A stretch of DNA of 45,810 nt from the NCBI RefSeq assembly GCF_000153305.1, contig NZ_CH724108.1, positions 452,267-498,076 of the forward strand, given 5' to 3'. Positions 1-7,671 of this stretch are shown piece by piece. The notes under the pieces were generated by a model, which saw only the letters and a list, made by a program, of their open reading frames with translations, searched no databases and had not been told where the DNA came from. A program made the position numbers and the translations under genes. This stretch comes from Oceanicola granulosus HTCC2516. GTDB lineage: Bacteria > Pseudomonadota > Alphaproteobacteria > Rhodobacterales > Rhodobacteraceae. How positions within the stretch are numbered: position 1 is the first letter of the stretch; every line of letters starts with the position of its first letter.

Positions 1-20
1 CGCGGGCCCCCTGCCCCGGT

Positions 21-1421
21 TCAGTCCCACCACGGCCCGTGCTGGCCCGCGCGCCCGTCGAGGCGCTCGAAGCCGTGGCGGCCGAAGAAGTCGCGCTGGC
101 CCTGGATCAGATCGGTGGTGCCGCGCGCGGTGGACATGGTGTCGAGGAAGGCGAGCGCGCCCGAGAAGGCGGGCGCGGCGTGGCCGGCCAGGGCGGCGGC
201 GGCGACGACCTTGCGCAGGGCCGGGGCGCTTTGTTGCAGCATCTGGGCGAAGGCGGGGGCGAAGATGAGCTGCCCTTCGGGGAGGTCGCCGCGGAAGGCG
301 CCCGAGATGTCGTCGAGCAGCGAGGAGCGGATGATGCAGCCGGCGCGCCAGATCTCGGCGACGCGGGCGAAGTCGAGGCTCCAGCCGAACTCGTCGGACG
401 CCGCGCGCAGGATGCGGAAGCCCTGCGCGTAGGCGACGATCCGGCCCGCGAGCAGCGCGGCCTCGAGCTCGGCGTCGGTGAGCTCGACCGCGCCGCGGGT
501 GAAGCCGAGCAGCACGGCCCCGGCCTCGCGCGTCGGCTTCTCGGCGGACCACGAGCGCGCGGCGACGGCGGCCTCGATGGCGCTGGCGGACTGGCCCATG
601 CGCAGCGCCTCGATCACCGTCCAGCGGCCGGTGCCCTTCTGGCCCGCGCGGTCGAGGATGTCGTCGAGTGCCGGGGCGCCGGTCTCGCGGTCGGTCGCGG
701 CGAGCACCTCGGCGGTGATCTCGACGAGGTAGCTCTGCAGCCGTCCCTTGTTCCAGCCGGCGAAGACCTCGCCGATCCGGGCCGGGGCCATGCCGCGGCC
801 GTAGCGCATCAGGCCGTAGGTCTCGGCGATCAGCTGCATGTCGGCGTATTCGATGCCGTTGTGCACGGTCTTGACGAAGTGGCCCGCGCCGTCCGGCCCG
901 AGCCGCGCCGCACAGGGGTCGCCCTCGAACTTGGCCGCGATGGCCTCGATGACCTCGCGCAGGCCCTCCCAGACGGCCTCGGTGCCGCCGACCATGATCG
1001 AGGGCCCGCGCCGCGCGCCCTCCTCGCCGCCGGAAACGCCCATGCCGAGGAAGGCGAGGCCCTGGGCCTCGAGCTCCCGGGTGCGGCGCATGGTGTCGTT
1101 GAAGTCGGCGTTGCCGGCATCGACGATCACGTCGCCATGTTCGAGATGCGGCACCAGCTCGGCGATGGACTCGTCGACCGGGCGGCCGGCGGGCACCATC
1201 AGGATGATCGCGCGTGGCGCCTCCATCGCCTGCGCCATCGCCACGAGGCTCCTGGCCGGCGTCAGCTTCTCGGCGAGCGGCCCGGCCTCGGCGACGAAGT
1301 CGTCGACCACCTTGTCGGTGCGGTTGGAGACGTGCAGCGGATAGCCGTTGTCGAGGATATTCAGCGCCAGCGCACTGCCCATCGTGCCGAGCCCGTACAG
1401 GCCGAGCGTTGCGTTTGTCAT
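21..1421 (-). CDS. gnd: 6-phosphogluconate dehydrogenase, decarboxylating
   Basis: This enzyme oxidises and decarboxylates 6-phosphogluconate to ribulose 5-phosphate, making NADPH in the cytosolic oxidative pentose phosphate pathway. The 466-residue protein is the long form and has normal length. An N-terminal Rossmann motif GLYGLGTMGSALA lies at residues 7-19. The family signature GMGVSGGEEGARRGPS is at about 126-141. The catalytic lysine is K184 in FVKTVHN, with E191 as the acid. The large all-helical C-terminal domain follows. An in-frame ATG nine codons upstream exists, but GGAGGA at 1428-1433 sits at the right distance only for the ATG at 1421. trmB lies 58 bases upstream on the same strand. 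Confidence 0.97.
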   Translation of the reverse strand: MTNATLGLYGLGTMGSALALNILDNGYPLHVSNRTDKVVDDFVAEAGPLAEKLTPARSLVAMAQAMEAPRAIILMVPAGRPVDESIAELVPHLEHGDVIVDAGNADFNDTMRRTRELEAQGLAFLGMGVSGGEEGARRGPSIMVGGTEAVWEGLREVIEAIAAKFEGDPCAARLGPDGAGHFVKTVHNGIEYADMQLIAETYGLMRYGRGMAPARIGEVFAGWNKGRLQSYLVEITAEVLAATDRETGAPALDDILDRAGQKGTGRWTVIEALRMGQSASAIEAAVAARSWSAEKPTREAGAVLLGFTRGAVELTDAELEAALLAGRIVAYAQGFRILRAASDEFGWSLDFARVAEIWRAGCIIRSSLLDDISGAFRGDLPEGQLIFAPAFAQMLQQSAPALRKVVAAAALAGHAAPAFSGALAFLDTMSTARGTTDLIQGQRDFFGRHGFERLDGRAGQHGPWWD

Positions 1422-1479
1422 CGGGGGTCCTCCTTCATGTCGCGCCAACCTAGTGCGGCGGCGGGCGGGCTGCCAGCGA

Positions 1480-2190
1480 TCAGGTGCGCGTGAATGTCAG
1501 GTAATGCGGCACCCGGCCCTCGCGCAGGGCCTTCTGCTCGTAGCGCGTCGAGATCCAGTCGCCCCACGGGCGGCGCCAGTCGTCGGCGCGCTCGGCCTCC
1601 CAGGCGAAGCCGTGGCGGGGCACCTGCTCGAGCGCCTGGCGCACGTAGTCGGGGATGTCGGTGGCGACGCGGAACGTCGCGCCCGGGCGCAGCACGCGGG
1701 CGAGCGGGGCGAGGAACTCGGGCGTGACGAAGCGGCGGCGGTGGTGGCGCGTCTTCGGCCAGGGGTCGGGGTAGAGCAGGAAGGCGCGGGCGATCGAGGC
1801 GTCGGGGAGCACGTCGAACAGGTCGCGCACGTCGCCGGGATGGACCCGGAGGTTGTCCACGCCCGAGGCGCGGATCTTGCCCAGCAGCATCGCGACGCCG
1901 TTGATGTAGGGCTCGCAGCCGATCAGGCCGACATCCGGGTTGCCGGCCGCCTGGTGCACCATGTGCTCGCCGCCGCCGAAGCCGATCTCGAGCCACGTGT
2001 CGCGCCCGCCGAACAATGCGCCGAGGTCGAGCGGGGCGCGGTCGGGGTTGACGTCCCAGCCGACCGGACCGGGCGAGAGCTTCGCGAGGTCCTCGTCGAG
2101 GTAGGCCTCCTGCGACTTGCGCAGGCCCTTGCCCTTGGTGCGCCCGTAGAAATTGCGCCAGGGGGCGCCGCTCTTGTGCTGATCCGACAT
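1480..2190 (-). CDS. trmB: tRNA (guanine-N7-)-methyltransferase
   Basis: TrmB uses S-adenosylmethionine to make 7-methylguanosine at position 46 in the variable loop of tRNAs. The 236-residue protein has the SAM-binding motif EIGFGGGEH at residues 68-76 and the acidic ribose-binding motif GCEPYINGV at about 91-99. The family-specific YPDPWPKTRHHRRR at 140-153 carries the catalytic aspartate. Length and motif order are those of complete TrmB proteins. It is encoded just upstream of gnd on the same strand, a gap of 58 bases, so the two may be co-transcribed although their functions are unrelated. No oddity was seen. Confidence 0.96.
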   Translation of the reverse strand: MSDQHKSGAPWRNFYGRTKGKGLRKSQEAYLDEDLAKLSPGPVGWDVNPDRAPLDLGALFGGRDTWLEIGFGGGEHMVHQAAGNPDVGLIGCEPYINGVAMLLGKIRASGVDNLRVHPGDVRDLFDVLPDASIARAFLLYPDPWPKTRHHRRRFVTPEFLAPLARVLRPGATFRVATDIPDYVRQALEQVPRHGFAWEAERADDWRRPWGDWISTRYEQKALREGRVPHYLTFTRT

Positions 2191-2245
2191 GGGAGCGCGC
2201 CCTACCCCGCCGCGCGCGCGCGATCAATGGGCAGACCGCCCCTCC

Positions 2246-2268
2246 GTAGGCCGGGCTTCAGCCCGGCC
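2246..2268 (+). repeat. GTAG-type REP hairpin, also a likely irr terminator
   Basis: GTAG at 2246-2249 leads into a perfect 9-bp stem, GGCCGGGCT at 2249-2257 and AGCCCGGCC at 2260-2268, with a 2-nt loop. The form GTAG plus GC-rich hairpin is that of REP elements mobilised by RAYT (TnpA-REP) transposases. It sits a few bases past the irr stop codon and would also act as a terminator. No U-tract follows. Confidence 0.6.
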
Positions 2269-2276
2269 CGCGCCGG

Positions 2277-2690
2277 CTATCCCCGCCGCAGCCGGATCAC
2301 CACGTCGACCTTCGCGATCTCCGCGCCCTCCGGCGCGTCGGGCAGGCGGGCGATCTCGAGCTGGTCGGCGGGTGCATCGGTGAGCTCGGCGGTGTCTTCC
2401 CAGTAGAAGTGCGGGTGGTCGGTAATGTTGGTGTCGAAGTAGCTCTTCGAGCCGTCCACCACGATCTCGCGCATCAGCCCGGCCTCGCAGAAGGCCTTCA
2501 GCGTGTTGTAGACCGTCGCCAGCGATACCTTCTCGTCGGCGCGCTGCGACGCCTCGAAGAGGCTCTCGGCGGTGACGTGGCGGTTGTGCCCGTCGCCCAC
2601 CAGGAGCCCGGCCAGCGCGAGGCGCTGCCGCGTCGGGCGCAGGCCCGCGCCGGCCAGCCAGCTCTCGCTTCGTTCGGTCACTCGCTCCAA
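2277..2690 (-). CDS. irr: Iron response regulator Irr (Fur family)
   Basis: Irr is a Fur-family repressor/activator that controls iron and haem genes in alphaproteobacteria, with activity linked to haem status. The 137-residue protein has the Fur winged helix at residues 16-75 (GLRPTRQRLAL, then SLATVYNTLKAFCEAGL). The His-containing dimer region NITDHPHFYWED is at about 88-99. There is no GCPWH-type haem regulatory motif, as is usual in Rhodobacterales. Divergence from fabA is a common alphaproteobacterial arrangement and supports Irr over Fur, Zur or PerR. The start is uncertain. The only in-frame start codon downstream of the nearest upstream stop, short of V4, is TTG at 2690, while a strong AGGAGGTG at 2713-2720 is too far away and points into another frame. 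Confidence 0.88.
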   Translation of the reverse strand: MERVTERSESWLAGAGLRPTRQRLALAGLLVGDGHNRHVTAESLFEASQRADEKVSLATVYNTLKAFCEAGLMREIVVDGSKSYFDTNITDHPHFYWEDTAELTDAPADQLEIARLPDAPEGAEIAKVDVVIRLRRG

Positions 2691-2719
2691 GGATACGTTC
2701 CAATCGTTGCGTCACCTCC

Positions 2720-2749
2720 TAGATAGGACAGAAGCCGCGCCCTTTTCAA
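2720..2749 (-). promoter_or_regulatory. Candidate irr promoter
   Basis: On the minus strand TTGAAA (2749-2744) and TATCTA (2725-2720) are separated by 18 nt. The predicted transcript start falls near 2713, so the nearby AGGAGG may belong to the promoter rather than to a ribosome binding site. No experimental support exists. Confidence 0.4.
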
Positions 2750-2787
2750 TGCGTCGCCCCGGCACCCTCGCGCGGAAAGTGCTGCCC

Positions 2788-2815
2788 TTGCCACGCTTTG
2801 CCTCCGGGTGATAAG
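2788..2815 (+). promoter_or_regulatory. Candidate fabA operon promoter
   Basis: TTGCCA at 2788-2793 and GATAAG at 2810-2815 are 16 nt apart and lie about 60 bases upstream of the fabA start. No recognisable Irr box (AT-rich TTTAGAA type palindrome) was found between irr and fabA. Confidence 0.3.
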
Positions 2816-2872
2816 GCGCAGTTTGAACCCATGCCCGTCCATCCCGGACCTACCGCGAGGAGCCGTGCCCGC

Positions 2873-3382
2873 ATGGCCGACCATCCCACCTCTTTCGACA
2901 AGGACGACCTGCTGAAATGCGCGCGGGGCGAGCTGTTCGGGCCCGGCAACGCCCAGCTTCCCGAGCCGCCGATGCTGATGATGGACCGCATCACCGACAT
3001 CAGCGGCGACGGCGGCGCGCACGGCAAGGGCCACGTCGTCGCCGAGTTCGACATCCACCCCGACCTGTGGTTCTTCGAGTGCCACTTCCCGGGCAACCCG
3101 ATCATGCCCGGCTGCCTCGGACTCGACGGGCTCTGGCAGCTCACCGGCTTCAACCTCGGCTGGCGCGGCTGGCAGGGGCGCGGCTACGCGCTCGGCGTCG
3201 GCGAGGTCAAGCTGACCGGCATGGTGCGGCCCGACCGCAAGATGCTGACGTACTACGTCGATTTCACCAAGGCCGTACAGACCCGCCGGCTGACCATGGG
3301 CGTCGCCGACGGCCGGGTCGAGGCCGACGGCGAAGTCATCTACCAGGTCAAGGACATGAAGGTCGCGCTCTCCGAGAGCTGA
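2873..3382 (+). CDS. fabA: 3-hydroxydecanoyl-ACP dehydratase/isomerase FabA
   Basis: FabA dehydrates 3-hydroxydecanoyl-ACP and isomerises trans-2-decenoyl-ACP to the cis-3 form, the branch point of anaerobic-type unsaturated fatty acid synthesis. The protein is 169 residues, the normal family length. The active-site stretch is [18 protein letters not shown] with catalytic H71 and D85, close to the E. coli H70/D84 pair. An upstream ATG at 2798 would add 25 unconserved residues. The ATG at 2873 is preferred because GCGAGGAG at 2855-2862 precedes it and [14 protein letters not shown] starts like the family. fabB follows after 21 bases and then fabI, forming one operon. Confidence 0.97.
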   Translation: MADHPTSFDKDDLLKCARGELFGPGNAQLPEPPMLMMDRITDISGDGGAHGKGHVVAEFDIHPDLWFFECHFPGNPIMPGCLGLDGLWQLTGFNLGWRGWQGRGYALGVGEVKLTGMVRPDRKMLTYYVDFTKAVQTRRLTMGVADGRVEADGEVIYQVKDMKVALSES

Positions 3383-3403
3383 CCCGCAAGCAAGGGAGGC
3401 GCC

Positions 3404-4633
3404 ATGCGCCGCGTCGTCGTAACAGGTCTCGGGGTCGTCTCGCCCATCGGCAACGATGCCGCCGAGGTCGAAGCCTCGCTCCGGGCCGGGAAGTCCGGCA
3501 TCGAGGGTGTGCCCGAGATGGCCGAGCACGGCTTCCGCAGCCAGGTTGCGGGCACGCTCAAGATCGACGTCGCCGAGCACGTCGACAAGCGCGCCCTGCG
3601 CTTCATGGGCCCGGGCGCGGCCTATGCCCACATCGCCATGAGCCAGGCAATCGCCGATGCCGGCCTCGAGGAGAGCGACATCGTCAACCCGCGCTCGGGG
3701 CTGATCGCCGGCTCCGGCGGGCCCTCGACCTCGGCAATGTTCGCCGCCCACCAGACCGTGCTCGAGAAGGGCTCGCCCAAGCGCATCGGCCCCTTCGCGG
3801 TGCCCAAGTGCATGAGCTCGACGATCTCGGCCAACCTGTCGACGGCGTTCCGCATCAAGGGGATCAACTACTCGATCACCTCCGCCTGCTCGACCTCGCT
3901 GCACTGCATCGGCGCGGCCGCCGAGCAGATCGCCATGGGCAAGCAGGACCTGATGTTCGCCGGCGGCGCCGAAGAGCTCGACTGGACCCTGTCCTGCCTG
4001 TTCGACGCGATGGGCGCGATGAGCTCCAAGTTCAACGACACCCCCGAGAAGGCCAGCCGCGCCTTCGACGCCGACCGCGACGGCTTCGTCATCGCCGGCG
4101 GCGGCGGCATGGTGGTGCTCGAGGATTACGAGCGCGCCAAGGCGCGGGGCGCCAGGATTTACGCCGAGGTCACCGGCTTCGCCGCCACCTCCGACGGCCA
4201 CGACATGGTCGCCCCCTCCGGCGAGGGCGGCGAGCGGGCGATGCGGCTGGCGCTCGAGACCCTGCCCGAGGACCGCAAGATCACCTACATCAACGCCCAC
4301 GGCACCTCGACCCCGGTCGGCGACGTCGGCGAGGTCGAGGCGGTGCGCCGCGTGTTCGGCAAGGGCCAGACCCCGCCGATCAGCTCGACCAAGTCGATGA
4401 CCGGCCACAGCCAGGGCGCCACCGGCGCGCAGGAGGCGATCTATTGCCTGCTGATGCTGCAGAACGACTTCATCGCCCCCTCGATCAACGTCGACAACCT
4501 CGACCCGGCGCTCGAGCCCGACGAGATCGCCAGTGCGCTGGTCGAGAACGCCCGGCACGACACGCTGATGACCAACAGCTTCGGCTTCGGCGGCACCAAC
4601 GGCTCGATGCTGCTCTCCAGAATGAGGGATTGA
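3404..4633 (+). CDS. fabB: 3-oxoacyl-ACP synthase I (KAS I)
   Basis: FabB condenses malonyl-ACP with acyl-ACP and is the KAS isoform needed to elongate the cis-3-decenoyl-ACP made by FabA. The 409-residue thiolase-fold protein has the catalytic triad Cys-His-His. C162 is in [12 protein letters not shown]299 in [12 protein letters not shown] and H335 in [14 protein letters not shown], which also holds the conserved K330. The C-terminal [11 protein letters not shown] loop is present. GGGAGG precedes the ATG at a suitable distance. Pairing with fabA separates this gene from FabF-type paralogues. Confidence 0.97.
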   Translation: MRRVVVTGLGVVSPIGNDAAEVEASLRAGKSGIEGVPEMAEHGFRSQVAGTLKIDVAEHVDKRALRFMGPGAAYAHIAMSQAIADAGLEESDIVNPRSGLIAGSGGPSTSAMFAAHQTVLEKGSPKRIGPFAVPKCMSSTISANLSTAFRIKGINYSITSACSTSLHCIGAAAEQIAMGKQDLMFAGGAEELDWTLSCLFDAMGAMSSKFNDTPEKASRAFDADRDGFVIAGGGGMVVLEDYERAKARGARIYAEVTGFAATSDGHDMVAPSGEGGERAMRLALETLPEDRKITYINAHGTSTPVGDVGEVEAVRRVFGKGQTPPISSTKSMTGHSQGATGAQEAIYCLLMLQNDFIAPSINVDNLDPALEPDEIASALVENARHDTLMTNSFGFGGTNGSMLLSRMRD

Positions 4634-4637
4634 GGCG

Positions 4638-5438
4638 ATGATCTCGATGCAGGGCAAGCGCGGCCTGGTGATGGGCGTCGCCAACGAGCGCTCGATCGCC
4701 TGGGGCATCGCCCGCGCGCTCGACGCCGCCGGGGCCCAACTCGCCTTCACCTACCAGGGCGAGCAGCTCAAGAAGCGGGTCCAGCCCCTGGTCGCCGGGC
4801 TCGGCAAGGGCGAGCGGCTGTTCGAGGCCGACGTCACCGACGACGCCTCGATGGACGCCGCCTTCGCCGGCCTGAAGGAGACGTGGGGCTCGATCGACTT
4901 CCTGGTCCACGCCATCGCCTATTCCGACAAGGCCGAGATCTCGGGCCGCTTCTCCGACACGACGCGCGGCAACTTCCTGAACTCGCTCAACATCTCCTGC
5001 TACAGCTTCATCGACGTCGCCCGCCGCGCCGCCGAGATGATGCCCGAGGGCGGCACCATCCTGACCCTGACCTACCAGGGCAGCCAGAAGGTGATCCCGT
5101 TCTACAACGTGATGGGCGTCGCCAAGGCGGCCCTCGAGAGCGCCACCCGCTACCTCGCCAACGACCTCGGCCCCCAGGGCATCCGCGTCAACGCGCTCTC
5201 GCCCGGACCGATGCGCACCCTCGCGGGCGCGGCCGTCGGCGGCGCCCGCCGCACCTTCAAGCACACCGAGACCAACGCGCCGCTGCGCGCCAACGCCACG
5301 CTCGAGGCCGTCGGCGGCACCGCAGTATGGCTCTGCTCCGGCGCCGGCTGCTGCACCACCGGCGAGGTCGTCCACATCGACGGCGGCTACCACATCATCG
5401 GAATGCCGCAGCCCGAGGCGCTGCCCAAGCCCGAATAA
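4638..5438 (+). CDS. fabI: Enoyl-ACP reductase FabI (NADH)
   Basis: FabI carries out the final reduction in each fatty acid elongation cycle and is the triclosan target in other bacteria. The 266-residue SDR-family protein has the N-terminal nucleotide-binding segment [13 protein letters not shown] at residues 13-25. The catalytic Y-x6-K sits at Y156 and K163 in [15 protein letters not shown], the same positions as in E. coli, with the additional Y146. It starts 4 bases after the fabB stop. A second in-frame ATG at 4647 is an alternative start. It is the last gene of the fabA-fabB-fabI operon. Confidence 0.95.
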   Translation: MISMQGKRGLVMGVANERSIAWGIARALDAAGAQLAFTYQGEQLKKRVQPLVAGLGKGERLFEADVTDDASMDAAFAGLKETWGSIDFLVHAIAYSDKAEISGRFSDTTRGNFLNSLNISCYSFIDVARRAAEMMPEGGTILTLTYQGSQKVIPFYNVMGVAKAALESATRYLANDLGPQGIRVNALSPGPMRTLAGAAVGGARRTFKHTETNAPLRANATLEAVGGTAVWLCSGAGCCTTGEVVHIDGGYHIIGMPQPEALPKPE

Positions 5439-5444
5439 GCGAAA

Positions 5445-5467
5445 AGCCGGCCCCTTCGAGACCGGCT
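5445..5467 (+). terminator. Hairpin after fabI
   Basis: AGCCGG (5445-5450) and CCGGCT (5462-5467) form a 6-bp stem 7 bases past the fabI stop. Only a weak pyrimidine run follows. It is a likely terminator of the fab operon, lying between convergent genes. Confidence 0.55.
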
Positions 5468-5540
5468 CCTGCTTCATCTGGCCGCAAATATGCGCGGGGG
5501 AGTCGCCGCCCGTGGCGGCGACGGGGGCAGCCGCCCCCGG
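5468..5540. repeat. Double-hairpin intergenic element
   Basis: GTCGCCGCC (5502-5510) pairs with GGCGGCGAC (5514-5522) over a 3-nt loop. GGGGGC (5523-5528) pairs with GCCCCC (5533-5538). The element is preceded by CATCTGGCCGCAAATATGCG. It resembles GC-rich palindromic spacers that, from memory, follow many Rhodobacterales genes, and it may terminate the slyD-like gene from the other side. Confidence 0.5.
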
Positions 5541-5557
5541 ACGCGCCGGCCGTCCGC

Positions 5558-5992
5558 TCAGGCGGCCTTGATCTCGACGAGCTCGATGTCGAACGTCAGG
5601 TCCTTGCCCGCGAGCGGGTGGTTGGCGTCGAGCGTGATCTGCTCGTCCGTCACCTCGACCACCGTCACCGGGACGACCTGCCCCTGCGGCGTCTGCATCT
5701 GCAGCTGGGTGCCGGGCTCGGTGGGGATGTCGGCGGGCACCTGCTCGCGCGGGATCGCCTGGCGGGCGTTCGGGTCGGGGTCGCCGTAGGCCTGGGCGCT
5801 GGGCACCTCGACGACCTTCTTGTCGCCCACTTCCATGCCGGGCATGGCGGCGTCGAGGCCGGGGATGATCTGGCCGGAGCCCACCTGGAACTCGAGCGGG
5901 TCGCGGCCCGCGCTGGAATCGAACGTGTCGCCGTTGGTGAGCGTGCCGGTATAGTGGATGCGCACGGTGTCGCCGGTCTTGACCTGCGTCAT
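5558..5992 (-). CDS. FKBP-type peptidyl-prolyl cis-trans isomerase, SlyD-like
   Basis: This protein catalyses prolyl cis-trans isomerisation and acts as a folding chaperone, probably in the cytoplasm because no signal peptide is seen. The 144 residues start with the FKBP strand VRIHYTGTLTNGDTF. VGSGQIIPGLDAAMPGM is the conserved FKBP core, and an insert-in-flap chaperone domain occupies roughly residues 70-120. The chain returns to the FKBP fold in LTFDIELVEI. The metal-binding His-rich tail of E. coli SlyD is absent. The open frame continues upstream through the neighbouring gene, but the ATG at 5992 follows a GGAG and starts exactly at the domain. Confidence 0.93.
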   Translation of the reverse strand: MTQVKTGDTVRIHYTGTLTNGDTFDSSAGRDPLEFQVGSGQIIPGLDAAMPGMEVGDKKVVEVPSAQAYGDPDPNARQAIPREQVPADIPTEPGTQLQMQTPQGQVVPVTVVEVTDEQITLDANHPLAGKDLTFDIELVEIKAA

Positions 5993-6096
5993 GAGAAACT
6001 CCGCTGTCTGGGGAAAGGGTCTGTCGGATCGGGAGGCCGCCAGTCTCGACGGGTTCTCCGGTACAGGCGTCAAGGTAGGGGCGGCGGGCCGGGATT

Positions 6097-6118
6097 GCAA
6101 ACCGCAGGGGCCGTTTGC
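6097..6118. promoter_or_regulatory. Inverted repeat between divergent genes
   Basis: GCAAAC (6097-6102) and GTTTGC (6113-6118) form perfect arms 10 nt apart in the 177-bp divergent region between the FKBP gene and the dehalogenase gene. The size fits a dimeric regulator operator. No regulator is identified. Confidence 0.3.
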
Positions 6119-6169
6119 GCCTTTCCCAGCCCCGCCCTGCGTGCCAATGTCGCGCCGGGAGCGCCTGAC

Positions 6170-6847
6170 ATGACCACCAAAGCCTGCATCTTCGACGCCT
6201 ACGGCACGCTGTTCGACGTCACCGCCGCCGCACGCACCGCCGCCGAAGAGCCGGGCGGCGCGCGCCTCGCCGAGGCCTGGCCCGCCCTCGCCCGCGACTG
6301 GCGCGCCAAGCAGCTGAGCTACACCTGGCTGCGCGCCGTCGCCGGGCGCCACTGCGATTTCTGGCAGGTCACGCAGGACGCGCTCGACTGGGCGCTCGAG
6401 GCCGCCGGCATCGATGATCCCGAGCTGCGCGAGCGGCTGCTGGCGCTCTACTGGGAGCTCGACGCCTACCCCGAGGTGCCCGCGATGCTGGCGGGGCTGA
6501 AGCGGCGCGGGCTGGCGACGGGCATCCTGTCCAATGGCTCGCCCGAGATGCTCGAAGGCGCGATCGGTTCGGCGCAGATCGGCGAGTGGCTCGACGCGGT
6601 GCTCTCGGTCGAGGCGGTCGGCGTGTTCAAGCCGCACGCCTCCGTCTACGAGCTCGTCCCCGCCCGCTTCGGCTGCGCGCCCGGCGAGGTGCTGTTCGTC
6701 TCCTCCAACGGCTGGGACGCGGCGGGCGCGGCGGACTTCGGTTTCCGCACGCTCTGGGTGAACCGCACCGGAGAGCCCGTCGACCGCCTCTACGCCCGCC
6801 CCGACTACGTCGCGCCCGACCTCACTGGCCTGGACGCCCTGCTCTGA
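6170..6847 (+). CDS. Haloacid dehalogenase, type II (HAD superfamily)
   Basis: Type II L-2-haloacid dehalogenases replace the halogen of 2-haloacids by hydroxyl through an aspartyl ester. The 225-residue protein shows the full specific active site. The nucleophile is D9 (FDAYGTLFD) and R46 lies in RAKQLSYTW. S122 and N123 are in LSNGSPEM, K155 in FKPHASVYEL, and SSNGWDAAGA covers S180, N181 and D184. The SSNGWD motif separates it from ordinary HAD phosphatases. GGGAGC precedes the ATG. The stop codon overlaps the start of the next gene by one base, so the two are translationally coupled. Confidence 0.92.
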   Translation: MTTKACIFDAYGTLFDVTAAARTAAEEPGGARLAEAWPALARDWRAKQLSYTWLRAVAGRHCDFWQVTQDALDWALEAAGIDDPELRERLLALYWELDAYPEVPAMLAGLKRRGLATGILSNGSPEMLEGAIGSAQIGEWLDAVLSVEAVGVFKPHASVYELVPARFGCAPGEVLFVSSNGWDAAGAADFGFRTLWVNRTGEPVDRLYARPDYVAPDLTGLDALL

Positions 6848-7671
6848 TGGGGTCCTTCACCACGAGCGACGGCCTGCGCCTGCATTACGAGGACGAGGGC
6901 GACGGCCAGCCCGTCCTCTGCCTCGCCGGCCTGACCCGCAACGGCGCCGACTTCCGCTACCTCGCGCCGCACCTCGCGGACACCCGCCTGATCCGGCTCG
7001 ACTATCGCGGCCGGGGCCAGTCGGAATGGGCGCAGGACTTCCACAGCTACAACATCCTGCGCGAGGGGCAGGACGCCATCGAGCTGCTCGACGTGCTCGG
7101 CCTTGATCGGGTGGCCCTGGTCGGCACCTCGCGCGGCGGGTTGGTCGCCATGGCGCTCGCCCGGAGCCACCCCGAGCGCCTCGCCGCCGTGGTACTCAAC
7201 GACATCGGCCCCGTCATCGAGCCCGAGGGGCTGGCGCGGATCATGGACTATGTCGGCCGCCCGCCGCCCTGGCCCGACTACGAGGCCGCCGCCGACGCGC
7301 TGAGCGCCGAGATGGCGGCGGAGTTTCCCGGCGTGCCCCGCGCGCGCTGGCGCGAGCAGGCGGAGGCGATGTATCGCCAGACGAAGGACGGGCTCGCGCT
7401 GCGCTACGATCCGCGCCTGCGCGACGCGCTGCTCACCCAGTCGGGCGGGCCGCCGCCCGACCCGTGGAGCTTCGCCCACGGCCTCGCCGCGATCCCCACC
7501 GGCGTGATCCGCGGCGCGCGGTCCGACCTGCTCTCGGAGCGCACCATCGTCGAGATGCTGCACCGCTACCCCGGCACCCGCGCCGTCACCGTCCCCGACC
7601 GGGGCCACGTCCCGTTTCTCGACGAGCCCGAGGCCGTCGCCCTGATCCGCGCCATCCTGGAGACCGCATGA
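6847..7671 (+). CDS. Alpha/beta hydrolase
   Basis: This is a soluble alpha/beta-hydrolase-fold enzyme of 274 residues. The nucleophile elbow GTSRGG contains S95, the oxyanion region LCLAGLTRNG is at about 24-33, and the catalytic histidine lies in DRGHVPFLDEPEAV near the C-terminus. The substrate cannot be named from sequence. Ester or C-C bond hydrolases and epoxide- or haloalkane-type enzymes share this layout, but the nucleophile here is Ser, not Asp, which argues against dehalogenase or epoxide hydrolase. The gene starts on the last base of the dehalogenase stop codon and its own stop overlaps the next start (ATGA), giving a three-gene coupled operon. Confidence 0.9.
   Translation: MGSFTTSDGLRLHYEDEGDGQPVLCLAGLTRNGADFRYLAPHLADTRLIRLDYRGRGQSEWAQDFHSYNILREGQDAIELLDVLGLDRVALVGTSRGGLVAMALARSHPERLAAVVLNDIGPVIEPEGLARIMDYVGRPPPWPDYEAAADALSAEMAAEFPGVPRARWREQAEAMYRQTKDGLALRYDPRLRDALLTQSGGPPPDPWSFAHGLAAIPTGVIRGARSDLLSERTIVEMLHRYPGTRAVTVPDRGHVPFLDEPEAVALIRAILETA

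Noticed and set aside
39-1493. Long plus-strand open frame opposite gnd
   Set aside because: It is Arg/Gly/Ala-rich with no family similarity, while the minus strand encodes a complete 6-phosphogluconate dehydrogenase. High GC makes antisense frames open.
2691-2872. Irr-binding ICE box between irr and fabA
   Set aside because: No TTTAGAA-type palindrome is present in the region.
2678-4750. 690-codon minus-strand frame across fabA and fabB
   Set aside because: It is a shadow of two well-supported plus-strand genes, and its composition is typical of a shifted frame.
6847-7671. Second dehalogenase or epoxide hydrolase
   Set aside because: The nucleophile elbow is GTSRGG with serine; those enzymes need aspartate at this place.
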